A program made the translations under genes and the position numbers. The notes below the pieces were generated by a model, which was not told the origin of the DNA, made no database searches, and worked only from the letters and a program-made list of their open reading frames with translations. 15,482 nt of DNA from Bacillota bacterium (lineage in GTDB: Bacteria; Bacillota; Limnochordia; Darwinibacteriales; DTU012), in assembly GCA_012521805.1 (NCBI GenBank), contig JAAYLQ010000032.1, positions 1 to 15,482 of the forward strand, in the 5' to 3' direction. Shown here one piece after another: positions 1 through 6,061 of the stretch. Numbering within the stretch: position 1 is the stretch's first letter; the number at the start of each line of letters is the position of its first letter.

Positions 1-463
1 CCATCGGGACTCCAATCAAGAAAAACGGGTAGAGAATCTTTCGGCCTTCGATACTGCTCTCTTTTTCCAGCAGGTGCGCTAAGGCGATAATCATCACGAT
101 TTTGGCCAGCTCGGATGGCTGGAGATTAAATCCGCCAAAACTGAGCCAGCGCTGGGAACCCTGGGCCACTTTTCCAGCTATGAGAATTACTGCCAGTACC
201 AGGACAGTACCAAGATAGCTGATTTTAGTCCAGCGGCGCCAGGCGCGGTAATCGATGGAAAGCACCACAATCAGACCAATGATGCCTGCGCAACCCGCAA
301 CAGCTTGTCTCTTAACATAGTAAAAAGGATCCACATTAAGATTTAACATTCTTGAGGCTGAAGCTGAATAGATTACGACCAGTCCGAGCAGGATTAATCC
401 TAGGACAACGAGAATAAGAGGGATGTCTAAATTGCGCCAATACCGGCGTGGGATTTCTTTCAC
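1..463 (-). CDS. rodA: RodA/FtsW/SpoVE-family (SEDS) peptidoglycan glycosyltransferase, N-terminal part
   Basis: SEDS proteins are polytopic membrane enzymes that polymerise lipid II into glycan strands together with a class B penicillin-binding protein. Reading the minus strand gives about 154 codons that run off the left edge. An N-terminal hydrophobic helix follows NLDIPL and ends in VIYSASAS, a typical first segment of this family. A second and third membrane segment follow, then QRWLSFGGFNLQPSELAKI, which matches the conserved RW-(x)-G-x-F-x-LQPSE-x-AKI motif. The overall look is closer to RodA than to FtsW or SpoVE, but with only a third of the protein this is not certain. Two in-frame GTG codons could start it, at 469 and 463. 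The AAGGAG site at 472-477 sits 8 nt from the GTG at 463 and only 2 nt from the one at 469, so 463 is preferred. No ATG start is available nearby. Confidence 0.88.
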   Translation of the reverse strand, partial: MKEIPRRYWRNLDIPLILVVLGLILLGLVVIYSASASRMLNLNVDPFYYVKRQAVAGCAGIIGLIVVLSIDYRAWRRWTKISYLGTVLVLAVILIAGKVAQGSQRWLSFGGFNLQPSELAKIVMIIALAHLLEKESSIEGRKILYPFFLIGVPM

Positions 464-492
464 GCTCACCGCTCCTTCTATTTACTGATTCC

Positions 493-498
493 ATTATA
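493..498 (-). promoter_or_regulatory. Candidate -10 box for the leftward rodA-like gene
   Basis: On the minus strand the sequence reads GTGTATAATGG, giving a perfect TATAAT about 30 nt upstream of the GTG start. No good -35 box is visible at 16-18 nt; the nearest are T-rich stretches. It lies back to back with the tRNA promoter. Confidence 0.35.
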
Positions 499-538
499 CA
501 CGAGAATTTTGGTTAGGAAAACAAATTTCAAAAAAGCC

Positions 539-567
539 TTGACCAAATAAAGTCTCTCTGCTATAAT
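539..567 (+). promoter_or_regulatory. Sigma-A-type promoter for the tRNA-Lys/tRNA-Leu unit
   Basis: TTGACC at 539-544 and TATAAT at 562-567 are separated by exactly 17 nt, close to the housekeeping consensus. The -10 box ends 21 nt before the first base of the tRNA-Lys gene, which fits a short 5' leader removed by RNase P. Confidence 0.8.
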
Positions 568-588
568 AACTCAATGTGACGAGAGTGT

Positions 589-661
589 GAGCCATTAGCT
601 CAGTCGGTAGAGCACCGGACTTTTAATCCGGGTGTCCCGCGTTCGAATCGCGGATGGCTCA
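589..661 (+). tRNA. tRNA-Lys (anticodon UUU)
   Basis: The cloverleaf closes fully. The acceptor arm GAGCCAT (589-595) pairs with ATGGCTC (654-660), with discriminator A at 661. The anticodon stem CCGGA/TCCGG encloses the loop CTTTTAA, with anticodon TTT at 622-624. The T arm is CCGCG-TTCGAAT-CGCGG. The 3' CCA is not encoded, since the next bases are TCA, so it must be added by CCA-transferase. Confidence 0.97.
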
Positions 662-674
662 TCAGTTTACGCCT

Positions 675-760
675 GCAGGCGTGGCGGAATTGGCAGACGC
701 GCTAGACTTAGGATCTAGTGGGTAACCCCCGTGAGAGTTCGACTCTCTCCGCCTGCACCA
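675..760 (+). tRNA. tRNA-Leu (anticodon UAG)
   Basis: This is a class II tRNA with a long variable arm. Acceptor GCAGGCG (675-681) pairs with CGCCTGC (750-756), followed by discriminator A and an encoded CCA at 758-760. The anticodon stem CTAGA/TCTAG encloses CTTAGGA, with anticodon TAG at 709-711, which reads CUA leucine codons. It lies 13 nt after tRNA-Lys and is probably processed from the same transcript. Confidence 0.97.
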
Positions 761-772
761 TAATTTGGTAAG

Positions 773-810
773 TCGAGGGCGGTAAAAGTTGAATTGCCGC
801 TCGATTTTTT
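773..810 (+). terminator. Rho-independent terminator of the tRNA unit
   Basis: TCGAG, a two-base GG bulge and CGGTAA pair with TTGCCG and CTCGA (one G-T pair), and six T residues follow at 805-810. It begins 13 nt after the CCA of tRNA-Leu and separates the tRNA transcript from tig. Confidence 0.75.
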
Positions 811-860
811 ATTTAATTACATAGTTGGCAGCCGTGTTTATTTTTAGCAAAAAAGGTTAA

Positions 861-883
861 TACTACCAATTAAGCCGGTAGTA
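861..883 (+). promoter_or_regulatory. Perfect 7-bp inverted repeat just upstream of the tig ribosome binding site
   Basis: TACTACC (861-867) and GGTAGTA (877-883) are exact reverse complements around a 9-nt spacer, ending 8 nt before the GGGAGG site of tig. No T tract follows, so it is not a terminator. It could be a 5'-UTR hairpin or a protein-binding operator. I could not assign a convincing promoter for tig in 811-890. Confidence 0.45.
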
Positions 884-904
884 GCGATGTGGGGAGGAAA
901 TAGC

Positions 905-2245
905 ATGAATGTTAATTTGGAGAAACTTGAAAACAGCAGGGTCAAGTTAACGGTAGAAGCAGATGCGGCTAAGCTCGAAGAAGGCTTGGCTTATGCGTAC
1001 CGCACTGTTGTTAGACAGATAAGTATTCCCGGATTCCGCAAAGGAAAAGCACCACGCAAAATTATCGAGAGATACTATGGTGAAAGTATCTTTTTTGAAG
1101 ATGCCTTAGAATATCTAGTTCCACAGTTATACGAGGCCGCGGTGAAAGAAACAGAAATCAATCCTGTAGAACAGCCGCAGATTAATATCAATAAAATTGA
1201 ACCCGGAGAAGGGTTAAGCATCGAATTTGAAGTTGATGTGTATCCAGAAGTTCAGCTCGGCCAGTACACTGGGCTGCCGGTGGAAAAACGGATCAGAACT
1301 GTCAGCGAAGCAGATGTTGATCAAGAATTAGAACAGCTTCGCTTACGCCACAGTGAACTGATTGCAGTTGATTCCCGCGATGATGTTCGCGAAGGCGATT
1401 TTGTCAACCTTGATTTCAAAGGCTATCTTGACGGCAAACCATTTCCTGGGGGAGCTGCAGCCGGTTATACCTTAGAGATCGGTTCCGGTCAATTTATTCC
1501 CGGCTTCGAGGAACAACTGGTCGGAATGAAAGTTGGCGAAGAAAAGGATATCAATGTAACCTTCCCGGAGGAATACCACAGTCAGGAATTGGCAGGTAAG
1601 GAAGCAACATTCAATGTTAAGATTAACAGCATTAAAGAAAGACTGCTGCCTGAGCTGGACGATGAGTTTGCCAAAGATTTGGGTGAATACGAAACTTTGG
1701 CAGAATTAAGAGACAGCATCAGGGAAAGATTAGAAGCAGCTTTGACCGCCGGAACCAAACAGGAAATGGAGAATAAATTAATAGAGCAGATTATTGAAAA
1801 CAGCACCTTCGATCTGCCCAAATCCATGATTGAGCAGCAGATAGAGTTTGTCTTTAACAATTTCTGGACTAATTTGCTCTATTCCGGTATGCCTCTGGAA
1901 ATGTACCTGGAACATACCAACCAGACTGAAGAAGAGCTCAAGCAAGAAATGGAACCCGAGGCAATCATGCAGTTGAAGCGGAGCCTGGTTCTGGATGAGA
2001 TCTCTGAAAGGGAAGGAATTTCAGTTTCAGACGAAGAAATTGAACGTAAAATCGATGAACTGGTAAAAGACAGCAGTAATCCGGAGCAAGCTCGCCGGAA
2101 TTGGGAAGCTAACAGAGATCGGTTAGTTAATATGATTCGGATCGATAAAACATGGGATTTCTTAATTGAGAACGCTGAAGTGACTGAAGTACAGGTCGAT
2201 TCAGAAGCAGCTGAAGCATCAGACGAAGCGTCTGAAAACGAGTAA
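905..2245 (+). CDS. tig: Trigger factor, ribosome-associated chaperone and peptidyl-prolyl isomerase
   Basis: Trigger factor binds ribosomal protein uL23 at the exit tunnel, shields nascent chains and carries an FKBP-type prolyl isomerase domain. The 446-residue protein has the family's layout. An N-terminal ribosome-binding domain carries the signature loop GFRKGKAP at residues 43-50. A FKBP domain covers about 150-245 (DFVNLDFKGYLDGKPFPGG). A long helical C-terminal chaperone domain follows, ending in an acidic tail (DSEAAEASDEASENE). The start at 905 is chosen because GGGAGG at 892-897 lies 7 nt upstream; an in-frame ATG at 887 lies before that site and lacks its own. It heads the tig-clpP-clpX unit and is separated from clpP by 49 nt. 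Length is close to the family norm (about 430-450). Confidence 0.97.
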   Translation: MNVNLEKLENSRVKLTVEADAAKLEEGLAYAYRTVVRQISIPGFRKGKAPRKIIERYYGESIFFEDALEYLVPQLYEAAVKETEINPVEQPQININKIEPGEGLSIEFEVDVYPEVQLGQYTGLPVEKRIRTVSEADVDQELEQLRLRHSELIAVDSRDDVREGDFVNLDFKGYLDGKPFPGGAAAGYTLEIGSGQFIPGFEEQLVGMKVGEEKDINVTFPEEYHSQELAGKEATFNVKINSIKERLLPELDDEFAKDLGEYETLAELRDSIRERLEAALTAGTKQEMENKLIEQIIENSTFDLPKSMIEQQIEFVFNNFWTNLLYSGMPLEMYLEHTNQTEEELKQEMEPEAIMQLKRSLVLDEISEREGISVSDEEIERKIDELVKDSSNPEQARRNWEANRDRLVNMIRIDKTWDFLIENAEVTEVQVDSEAAEASDEASENE

Positions 2246-2294
2246 AGTAGTATTCTGCTTGAATTATCAAAGCTGCAGAAAGGAGTCGTGAACG

Positions 2295-2897
2295 ATGAGC
2301 GCTTTAGTTCCAATGGTGGTTGAGCAGACCAATCGGGGAGAAAGGGCCTTTGATATTTATTCCCGTTTGCTGCGGGAGCGGATAGTGTTCCTCGGCGGAC
2401 CAATCAATGATCAGGTTGCGAACTTGGTAGTGGCTCAACTGCTGTATCTAGAGTCGGAAGATCCCAGCAAGGATATCCATCTGTATATTAACAGCCCAGG
2501 TGGAGAAGTATATTCCGGACTGGCTATTTACGATACAATGCAGTATATTAAACCAGATGTGTCCACGATTTGTGTTGGCTTAGCCGCCAGCATGGCTGCA
2601 CTGCTCCTAACAGCAGGAGCGAAAGGCAAGCGGTTTGCGCTGCCCCACTCACGGGTAATGATTCATCAACCCATGGGCGGAGCACAAGGGCAGGCTACCC
2701 AAATTGAAATTGTAGCCAAAGAGATCCTGCGCTTGAAACATATGGGTAATCAGATCCTTCATCGCCATACCGGACAGCCGTTGGAGCGGATCGAACAAGA
2801 CACAGATCGCGATTACTATATGTCGGCGGAAGAAGCAGTACAATATGGCCTGATTGATGGAATCATGCATCACAAGGCAGACGCGAACGAGGCATAA
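2295..2897 (+). CDS. clpP: ATP-dependent Clp protease proteolytic subunit ClpP
   Basis: ClpP forms the double-heptamer serine protease chamber that degrades substrates unfolded by ClpX or ClpC. The 200-residue protein is full length. The catalytic triad is intact: Ser99 in GLAASMAA, His124 in MIHQPMGG and Asp173 in DTDRDYY. The glycine-rich oxyanion and substrate strand is NSPGGEVYSG (66-75). The N-terminal stretch MSALVPMVVEQTNRGERAFDIYSRLL is the usual short propeptide and axial-loop region. AAGGAG at 2280-2285 lies 9 nt before the ATG. It is followed by clpX after 21 nt, so the two partners are co-transcribed. No CtsR-type operator is visible upstream of it or of tig. Confidence 0.98.
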   Translation: MSALVPMVVEQTNRGERAFDIYSRLLRERIVFLGGPINDQVANLVVAQLLYLESEDPSKDIHLYINSPGGEVYSGLAIYDTMQYIKPDVSTICVGLAASMAALLLTAGAKGKRFALPHSRVMIHQPMGGAQGQATQIEIVAKEILRLKHMGNQILHRHTGQPLERIEQDTDRDYYMSAEEAVQYGLIDGIMHHKADANEA

Positions 2898-2918
2898 CAG
2901 CTTGAGAGAGGTGATAAG

Positions 2919-4172
2919 ATGTTGAAATTTGGCGATGAAAAGGGGCAGCTTAAATGTTCATTCTGCGGCAAACAGCAGGAACTAGTCAAAAAGCTCATCG
3001 CCGGACCCGGTGTATACATCTGCGATGAATGCATTGAGCTCTGTAATGAGATTATTGAAGAGGAGTTCACCGAAGAAACGGATGCTGATTTCACCAGCAT
3101 TCCTAAACCGATGGAAATCCGCGAAATCCTAGATGAGTATGTGATTGGACAGGAGCAGGCAAAGAAGTCGCTGGCTGTGGCTGTCTACAACCACTACAAA
3201 CGCATCAACAGTGCCCACAGAACAGATGATGTAGAACTGCAGAAAAGCAATATTTTATTGCTCGGTCCAACTGGAAGCGGTAAAACACTGCTAGCTCAAA
3301 CACTAGCTAAAATTCTGAACGTACCTTTTGCCATCGCAGATGCCACCAGCTTAACTGAGGCTGGTTATGTGGGTGAGGATGTCGAAAACATCTTACTGAG
3401 ACTGATCCAAGCAGCCGACTACGATATCGAAAGGGCAGAACGGGGCATTATCTATATCGATGAAATAGATAAAATTGCTCGTAAATCGGAAAATCCATCG
3501 ATCACCAGGGACGTATCGGGTGAAGGAGTTCAGCAGGCGCTGCTGAAAATTTTAGAAGGCACCATTGCCAGCGTGCCCCCTCAGGGTGGCCGGAAACATC
3601 CCCACCAAGAGTTTATTCAAATCGATACTACGAACATCCTCTTTATCTGCGGAGGGGCCTTTGATGGTCTGGAGAAGATCATTGAGCAGCGTACTGGCGA
3701 GAAAACGATGGGCTTTGGTGCGGAAATTAAAACCAAAGAAGAGAAAAAAATTGGCGATATTCTCCGCCAGATCATGCCCGAGGATCTGCTCAAGTTTGGC
3801 TTGATTCCTGAGTTTATCGGACGCGTACCGGTTGTGGTGTCCCTGGACGCTCTCGACAAGGAAGCTTTGATCGATATCTTGGTGAAACCGAAGAATGCGT
3901 TAGTAAAACAATTTCAGCGTCTGTTTGAAATGGATGGTGTTGAACTGGAGTTTCAACCAGATGCCCTTGAAGCCATTGCTGAGCTTGCATTAGAGCAGAA
4001 GACCGGAGCACGGGGATTGCGCTCAATACTAGAATCAATTATGCAGGATACGATGTATAAAGTGCCTTCTGCTGCTGACGTGAAAAAGTGTGTTGTTACC
4101 AGAGCAGCAGTGCACAAATCGGAGCCGCCAAGGTTGATTCGGGTTGATCAAGCTCAGGATGAAACAGCATAA
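2919..4172 (+). CDS. clpX: ClpX, AAA+ unfoldase of the ClpXP protease
   Basis: ClpX is a hexameric unfoldase that recognises substrates, threads them through its pore and feeds ClpP. The 417-residue protein starts with the C4 zinc-binding domain (Cys13, Cys16, Cys35, Cys38). Walker A GPTGSGKT is at 116-123, the GYVGED pore loop at 149-154, Walker B IIYIDEID at 177-184, and the sensor-2 region GARGLRSILE near the C terminus. The ClpP-docking tripeptide, normally Leu/Ile/Val-Gly-Phe, reads Met264-Gly-Phe here (TMGFGAE). A GAGAGGTG site at 2906-2913 precedes the ATG. It is the last gene of its unit; a strong terminator begins 14 nt after the stop. Confidence 0.98.
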   Translation: MLKFGDEKGQLKCSFCGKQQELVKKLIAGPGVYICDECIELCNEIIEEEFTEETDADFTSIPKPMEIREILDEYVIGQEQAKKSLAVAVYNHYKRINSAHRTDDVELQKSNILLLGPTGSGKTLLAQTLAKILNVPFAIADATSLTEAGYVGEDVENILLRLIQAADYDIERAERGIIYIDEIDKIARKSENPSITRDVSGEGVQQALLKILEGTIASVPPQGGRKHPHQEFIQIDTTNILFICGGAFDGLEKIIEQRTGEKTMGFGAEIKTKEEKKIGDILRQIMPEDLLKFGLIPEFIGRVPVVVSLDALDKEALIDILVKPKNALVKQFQRLFEMDGVELEFQPDALEAIAELALEQKTGARGLRSILESIMQDTMYKVPSAADVKKCVVTRAAVHKSEPPRLIRVDQAQDETA

Positions 4173-4186
4173 AATGTAAATAATTT

Positions 4187-4218
4187 AAGGTAGGCTGATA
4201 GCCTGCCTTATTTTTTTT
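4187..4218 (+). terminator. Strong rho-independent terminator after clpX
   Basis: AAGGTAGGCT (4187-4196) pairs over 10 bp (one T-G pair) with AGCCTGCCTT (4200-4209) around a GAT loop, followed by A and eight T residues (4211-4218). It separates tig-clpP-clpX from lonB. Confidence 0.92.
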
Positions 4219-4229
4219 ACCTCCAAGGA

Positions 4230-4235
4230 TATACT
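4230..4235 (+). promoter_or_regulatory. Possible -10 element for lonB
   Basis: TATACT lies 12 nt downstream of the clpX terminator and 20 nt before the lonB ribosome binding site, in a good position for a new promoter. No recognisable sigma-A -35 box is present; the region 16-18 nt upstream is the terminator's T tract. In Bacillus subtilis lonB is transcribed in the forespore by sigma-F, so an alternative sigma factor is possible, but the match here is too weak to name one. Confidence 0.25.
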
Positions 4236-4267
4236 AAGCTTGTTAAGGCTATCAGGGAGGTAGAATT

Positions 4268-5965
4268 ATGGATATGATGGGTATCTTTGGTTTGATTAAC
4301 TTTTTCTTCGCGGTAGTCATTGGACTGTACTTTTTCAACCTGCTCAAGCAGCAGCAGGGAACTAAAACTGCAGTAGACCGCGAGTCCAAAAAAGAAATGG
4401 AAAAACTGCATAAGTTGAAGGCAATATCGTTAACAGAACCGCTGGCAGAACGGACCCGTCCAGCATCATTTTCAGATTTAATTGGCCAGGAAGACGGCAT
4501 TAAAGCCCTCAGGGCAGCCCTCTGCGGACCGAATCCCCAGCATGTGATTATCTATGGACCGCCGGGAGTGGGCAAGACTGCTGCCGCTCGGGTAGTGCTT
4601 GAGGAGGCAAAGCGAAGTCCCCACTCGCCTTTTAAGCAGGATGCTAAATTTGTGGAGATTGACGCTACTACTGCTCGCTTTGATGATCGGGGGATTGCTG
4701 ATCCGTTGATGGGTTCGGTGCACGATCCGATTTATCAAGGAGCAGGTCCCCTAGGAATTGCTGGAATCCCCCAACCAAAGCCAGGTGCTGTGACGAAAGC
4801 CCATGGAGGAATTCTGTTCATCGATGAGATTGGGGAGCTGCATCCGATCCAGATGAACAAGCTGCTGAAGGTATTAGAAGACCGCAAGGTGTTTTTAGAG
4901 AGCTCCTATTATTCATCTGAAGATACCAATATTCCACAGCATATCCATGACATATTTCAAAACGGCTTACCGGCAGATTTCCGCTTGGTTGGGGCCACAA
5001 CCAGAATGCCCCACGAGCTGCCCCCGGCGATTCGTTCCCGCTGTTTGGAAATCTTTTTTAAGGCACTTACTCCAAGTGAAATCAGGAAAATTGCCCAGAA
5101 CGCTGCTGCCAAAGTGCGGTTTGAGATTGCTGATGATGCCCTGGATGAGCTGATCAAGTATGCGAATAATGGACGAGACGCTGTTAATATGATTCAAATT
5201 GCAGGTGGAATTGTACTGTCAGAAAACCGCAGTCAAATTGAAAAGAAAGATATTGAATGGGTTGTCAACAGCGGCCAATACAGTCCCCGTCCCGAACTGA
5301 AAATCCCGGAAAAGCCAGCGGTTGGCTCTGTCAACGGCCTGGCGGTTTACGGTCCAAATTTGGGCACTCTGATCGAGGTAGAAGCTGTCGCTATTCCCAG
5401 CGAGCCAGGCCAGGGCAAAATCCAAATCACGGGAATTGTCGATGAAGAGGAAACAGGCGGCGGATTTGGCCGAACTGTGCGCCGCAAGTCCTTGGCCCGC
5501 TCCTCAATAGATAATGTGATTACGGTGCTGAGAGCCAACCTCGGTCTGCGTCCCCAGGACTATGATATTCACATCAATTTCCCCGGCGGCGCCCCGATTG
5601 ATGGTCCATCCGCAGGAGTCTCCATTATTACAGCCATCTACTCAGCGATTACCCGCACTAAGGTGCGCAACGACATTGCCATGACAGGTGAAGTTTCCAT
5701 TCACGGCACTGTTAAGCCGATAGGGGGTGTAGTAGCCAAGATTGAAGCGGCTCAGCTAGCCGGTGTGAAAAAGGTTTTCATTCCAAAGGACAACTGGCAG
5801 GATATGTTTGCCGAAATTAAAGATATGGAGATTCAGCCGGTTTCCAGAATTGAAGAAGTAATCACCGCTTCCCTGTTGTGGGAAGATGGCGAAGCAGCCC
5901 TGAAACCGAGATATCAACAGGATGAGCTGTTATCAGCGGCTGCCGCTTTCCCAGCTCAAGGCTGA
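4268..5965 (+). CDS. lonB: LonB, membrane-anchored Lon-family ATP-dependent protease
   Basis: LonB combines an AAA+ ATPase and a Lon-type Ser-Lys protease but lacks the large N-terminal substrate-binding domain of LonA. In Bacillus it is a forespore protein. The 565-residue product begins with one hydrophobic helix (about residues 5-26), followed by the basic stretch up to residue 51 that is typical of the family. Walker A GPPGVGKT is at 97-104 and Walker B ILFIDEIGE at 182-190. The protease domain has the catalytic dyad Ser448 (DGPSAG) and Lys491 (PIGGVVAK), spaced 43 residues apart as in other Lon enzymes. GGGAGG at 4255-4260 lies 7 nt before the ATG. It sits between clpX and lon, its usual place in Bacillota. 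Its presence suggests, but does not prove, a spore-forming lineage. Confidence 0.95.
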   Translation: MDMMGIFGLINFFFAVVIGLYFFNLLKQQQGTKTAVDRESKKEMEKLHKLKAISLTEPLAERTRPASFSDLIGQEDGIKALRAALCGPNPQHVIIYGPPGVGKTAAARVVLEEAKRSPHSPFKQDAKFVEIDATTARFDDRGIADPLMGSVHDPIYQGAGPLGIAGIPQPKPGAVTKAHGGILFIDEIGELHPIQMNKLLKVLEDRKVFLESSYYSSEDTNIPQHIHDIFQNGLPADFRLVGATTRMPHELPPAIRSRCLEIFFKALTPSEIRKIAQNAAAKVRFEIADDALDELIKYANNGRDAVNMIQIAGGIVLSENRSQIEKKDIEWVVNSGQYSPRPELKIPEKPAVGSVNGLAVYGPNLGTLIEVEAVAIPSEPGQGKIQITGIVDEEETGGGFGRTVRRKSLARSSIDNVITVLRANLGLRPQDYDIHINFPGGAPIDGPSAGVSIITAIYSAITRTKVRNDIAMTGEVSIHGTVKPIGGVVAKIEAAQLAGVKKVFIPKDNWQDMFAEIKDMEIQPVSRIEEVITASLLWEDGEAALKPRYQQDELLSAAAAFPAQG

Positions 5966-5976
5966 GGACAGCCGGC

Positions 5977-6001
5977 AGCCGGGAATCGGCTATGGATTTT
6001 T
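5977..6001 (+). terminator. Weak candidate terminator after lonB
   Basis: AGCCG (5977-5981) pairs with CGGCT (5987-5991) around GGAAT, and five T residues lie at 5997-6001 after a 5-nt gap. A second AGCCG at 5970-5974 could pair instead. The stem is short and the T run is displaced, so readthrough into lon is likely. Confidence 0.3.
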
Positions 6002-6010
6002 GGATCATTA

Positions 6011-6026
6011 TGGTATAATGGTACCA
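6011..6026 (+). promoter_or_regulatory. lon promoter: extended -10 inside a palindrome
   Basis: TGGTATAAT (6011-6019) is a full extended -10 (TGnTATAAT). It lies within TGGTATAATGGTACCA, whose 5-base arms TGGTA/TACCA are exact inverted repeats. No clear -35 box is seen 17 nt upstream (TATGGA), as is common for extended -10 promoters. The same 16-base pattern covers the pepF -10 at 13298-13313. A repressor bound here would block RNA polymerase. Confidence 0.6.
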
Positions 6027-6061
6027 AAGGAGTAGATGTCTGCGTAATGGAGGTGGAAATA

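Noticed and set aside
539..556. A CtsR-like heptad (GGTCAAA on the minus strand) near the tRNA promoter
   Set aside because: Only one half-site is present, with no tandem second heptad, and it is explained by the TTGACC -35 box of the tRNA promoter. No CtsR or CIRCE operator was seen before tig, clpP, lonB or lon.
887..904. Earlier ATG start for trigger factor
   Set aside because: It lies upstream of the GGGAGG ribosome binding site, and the added residues MWGGNS are not typical of the family; 905 fits both spacing and homology.
1582..1860. Antisense open readings within tig, clpX, lonB, lon and pepF
   Set aside because: They lie opposite strongly conserved coding frames, lack ribosome binding sites and encode low-complexity, Ser-rich sequence typical of reverse-strand shadows.
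5970..5991. GC-rich repeated AGCCGG motifs after lonB as a regulatory repeat
   Set aside because: Two overlapping copies of a 5-base string are explained well enough by a weak hairpin; there is no regular spacing or third copy.
6047..6061. Earlier ATG start for Lon
   Set aside because: The codon overlaps the GGAGGTGG ribosome binding site that serves the ATG at 6062.
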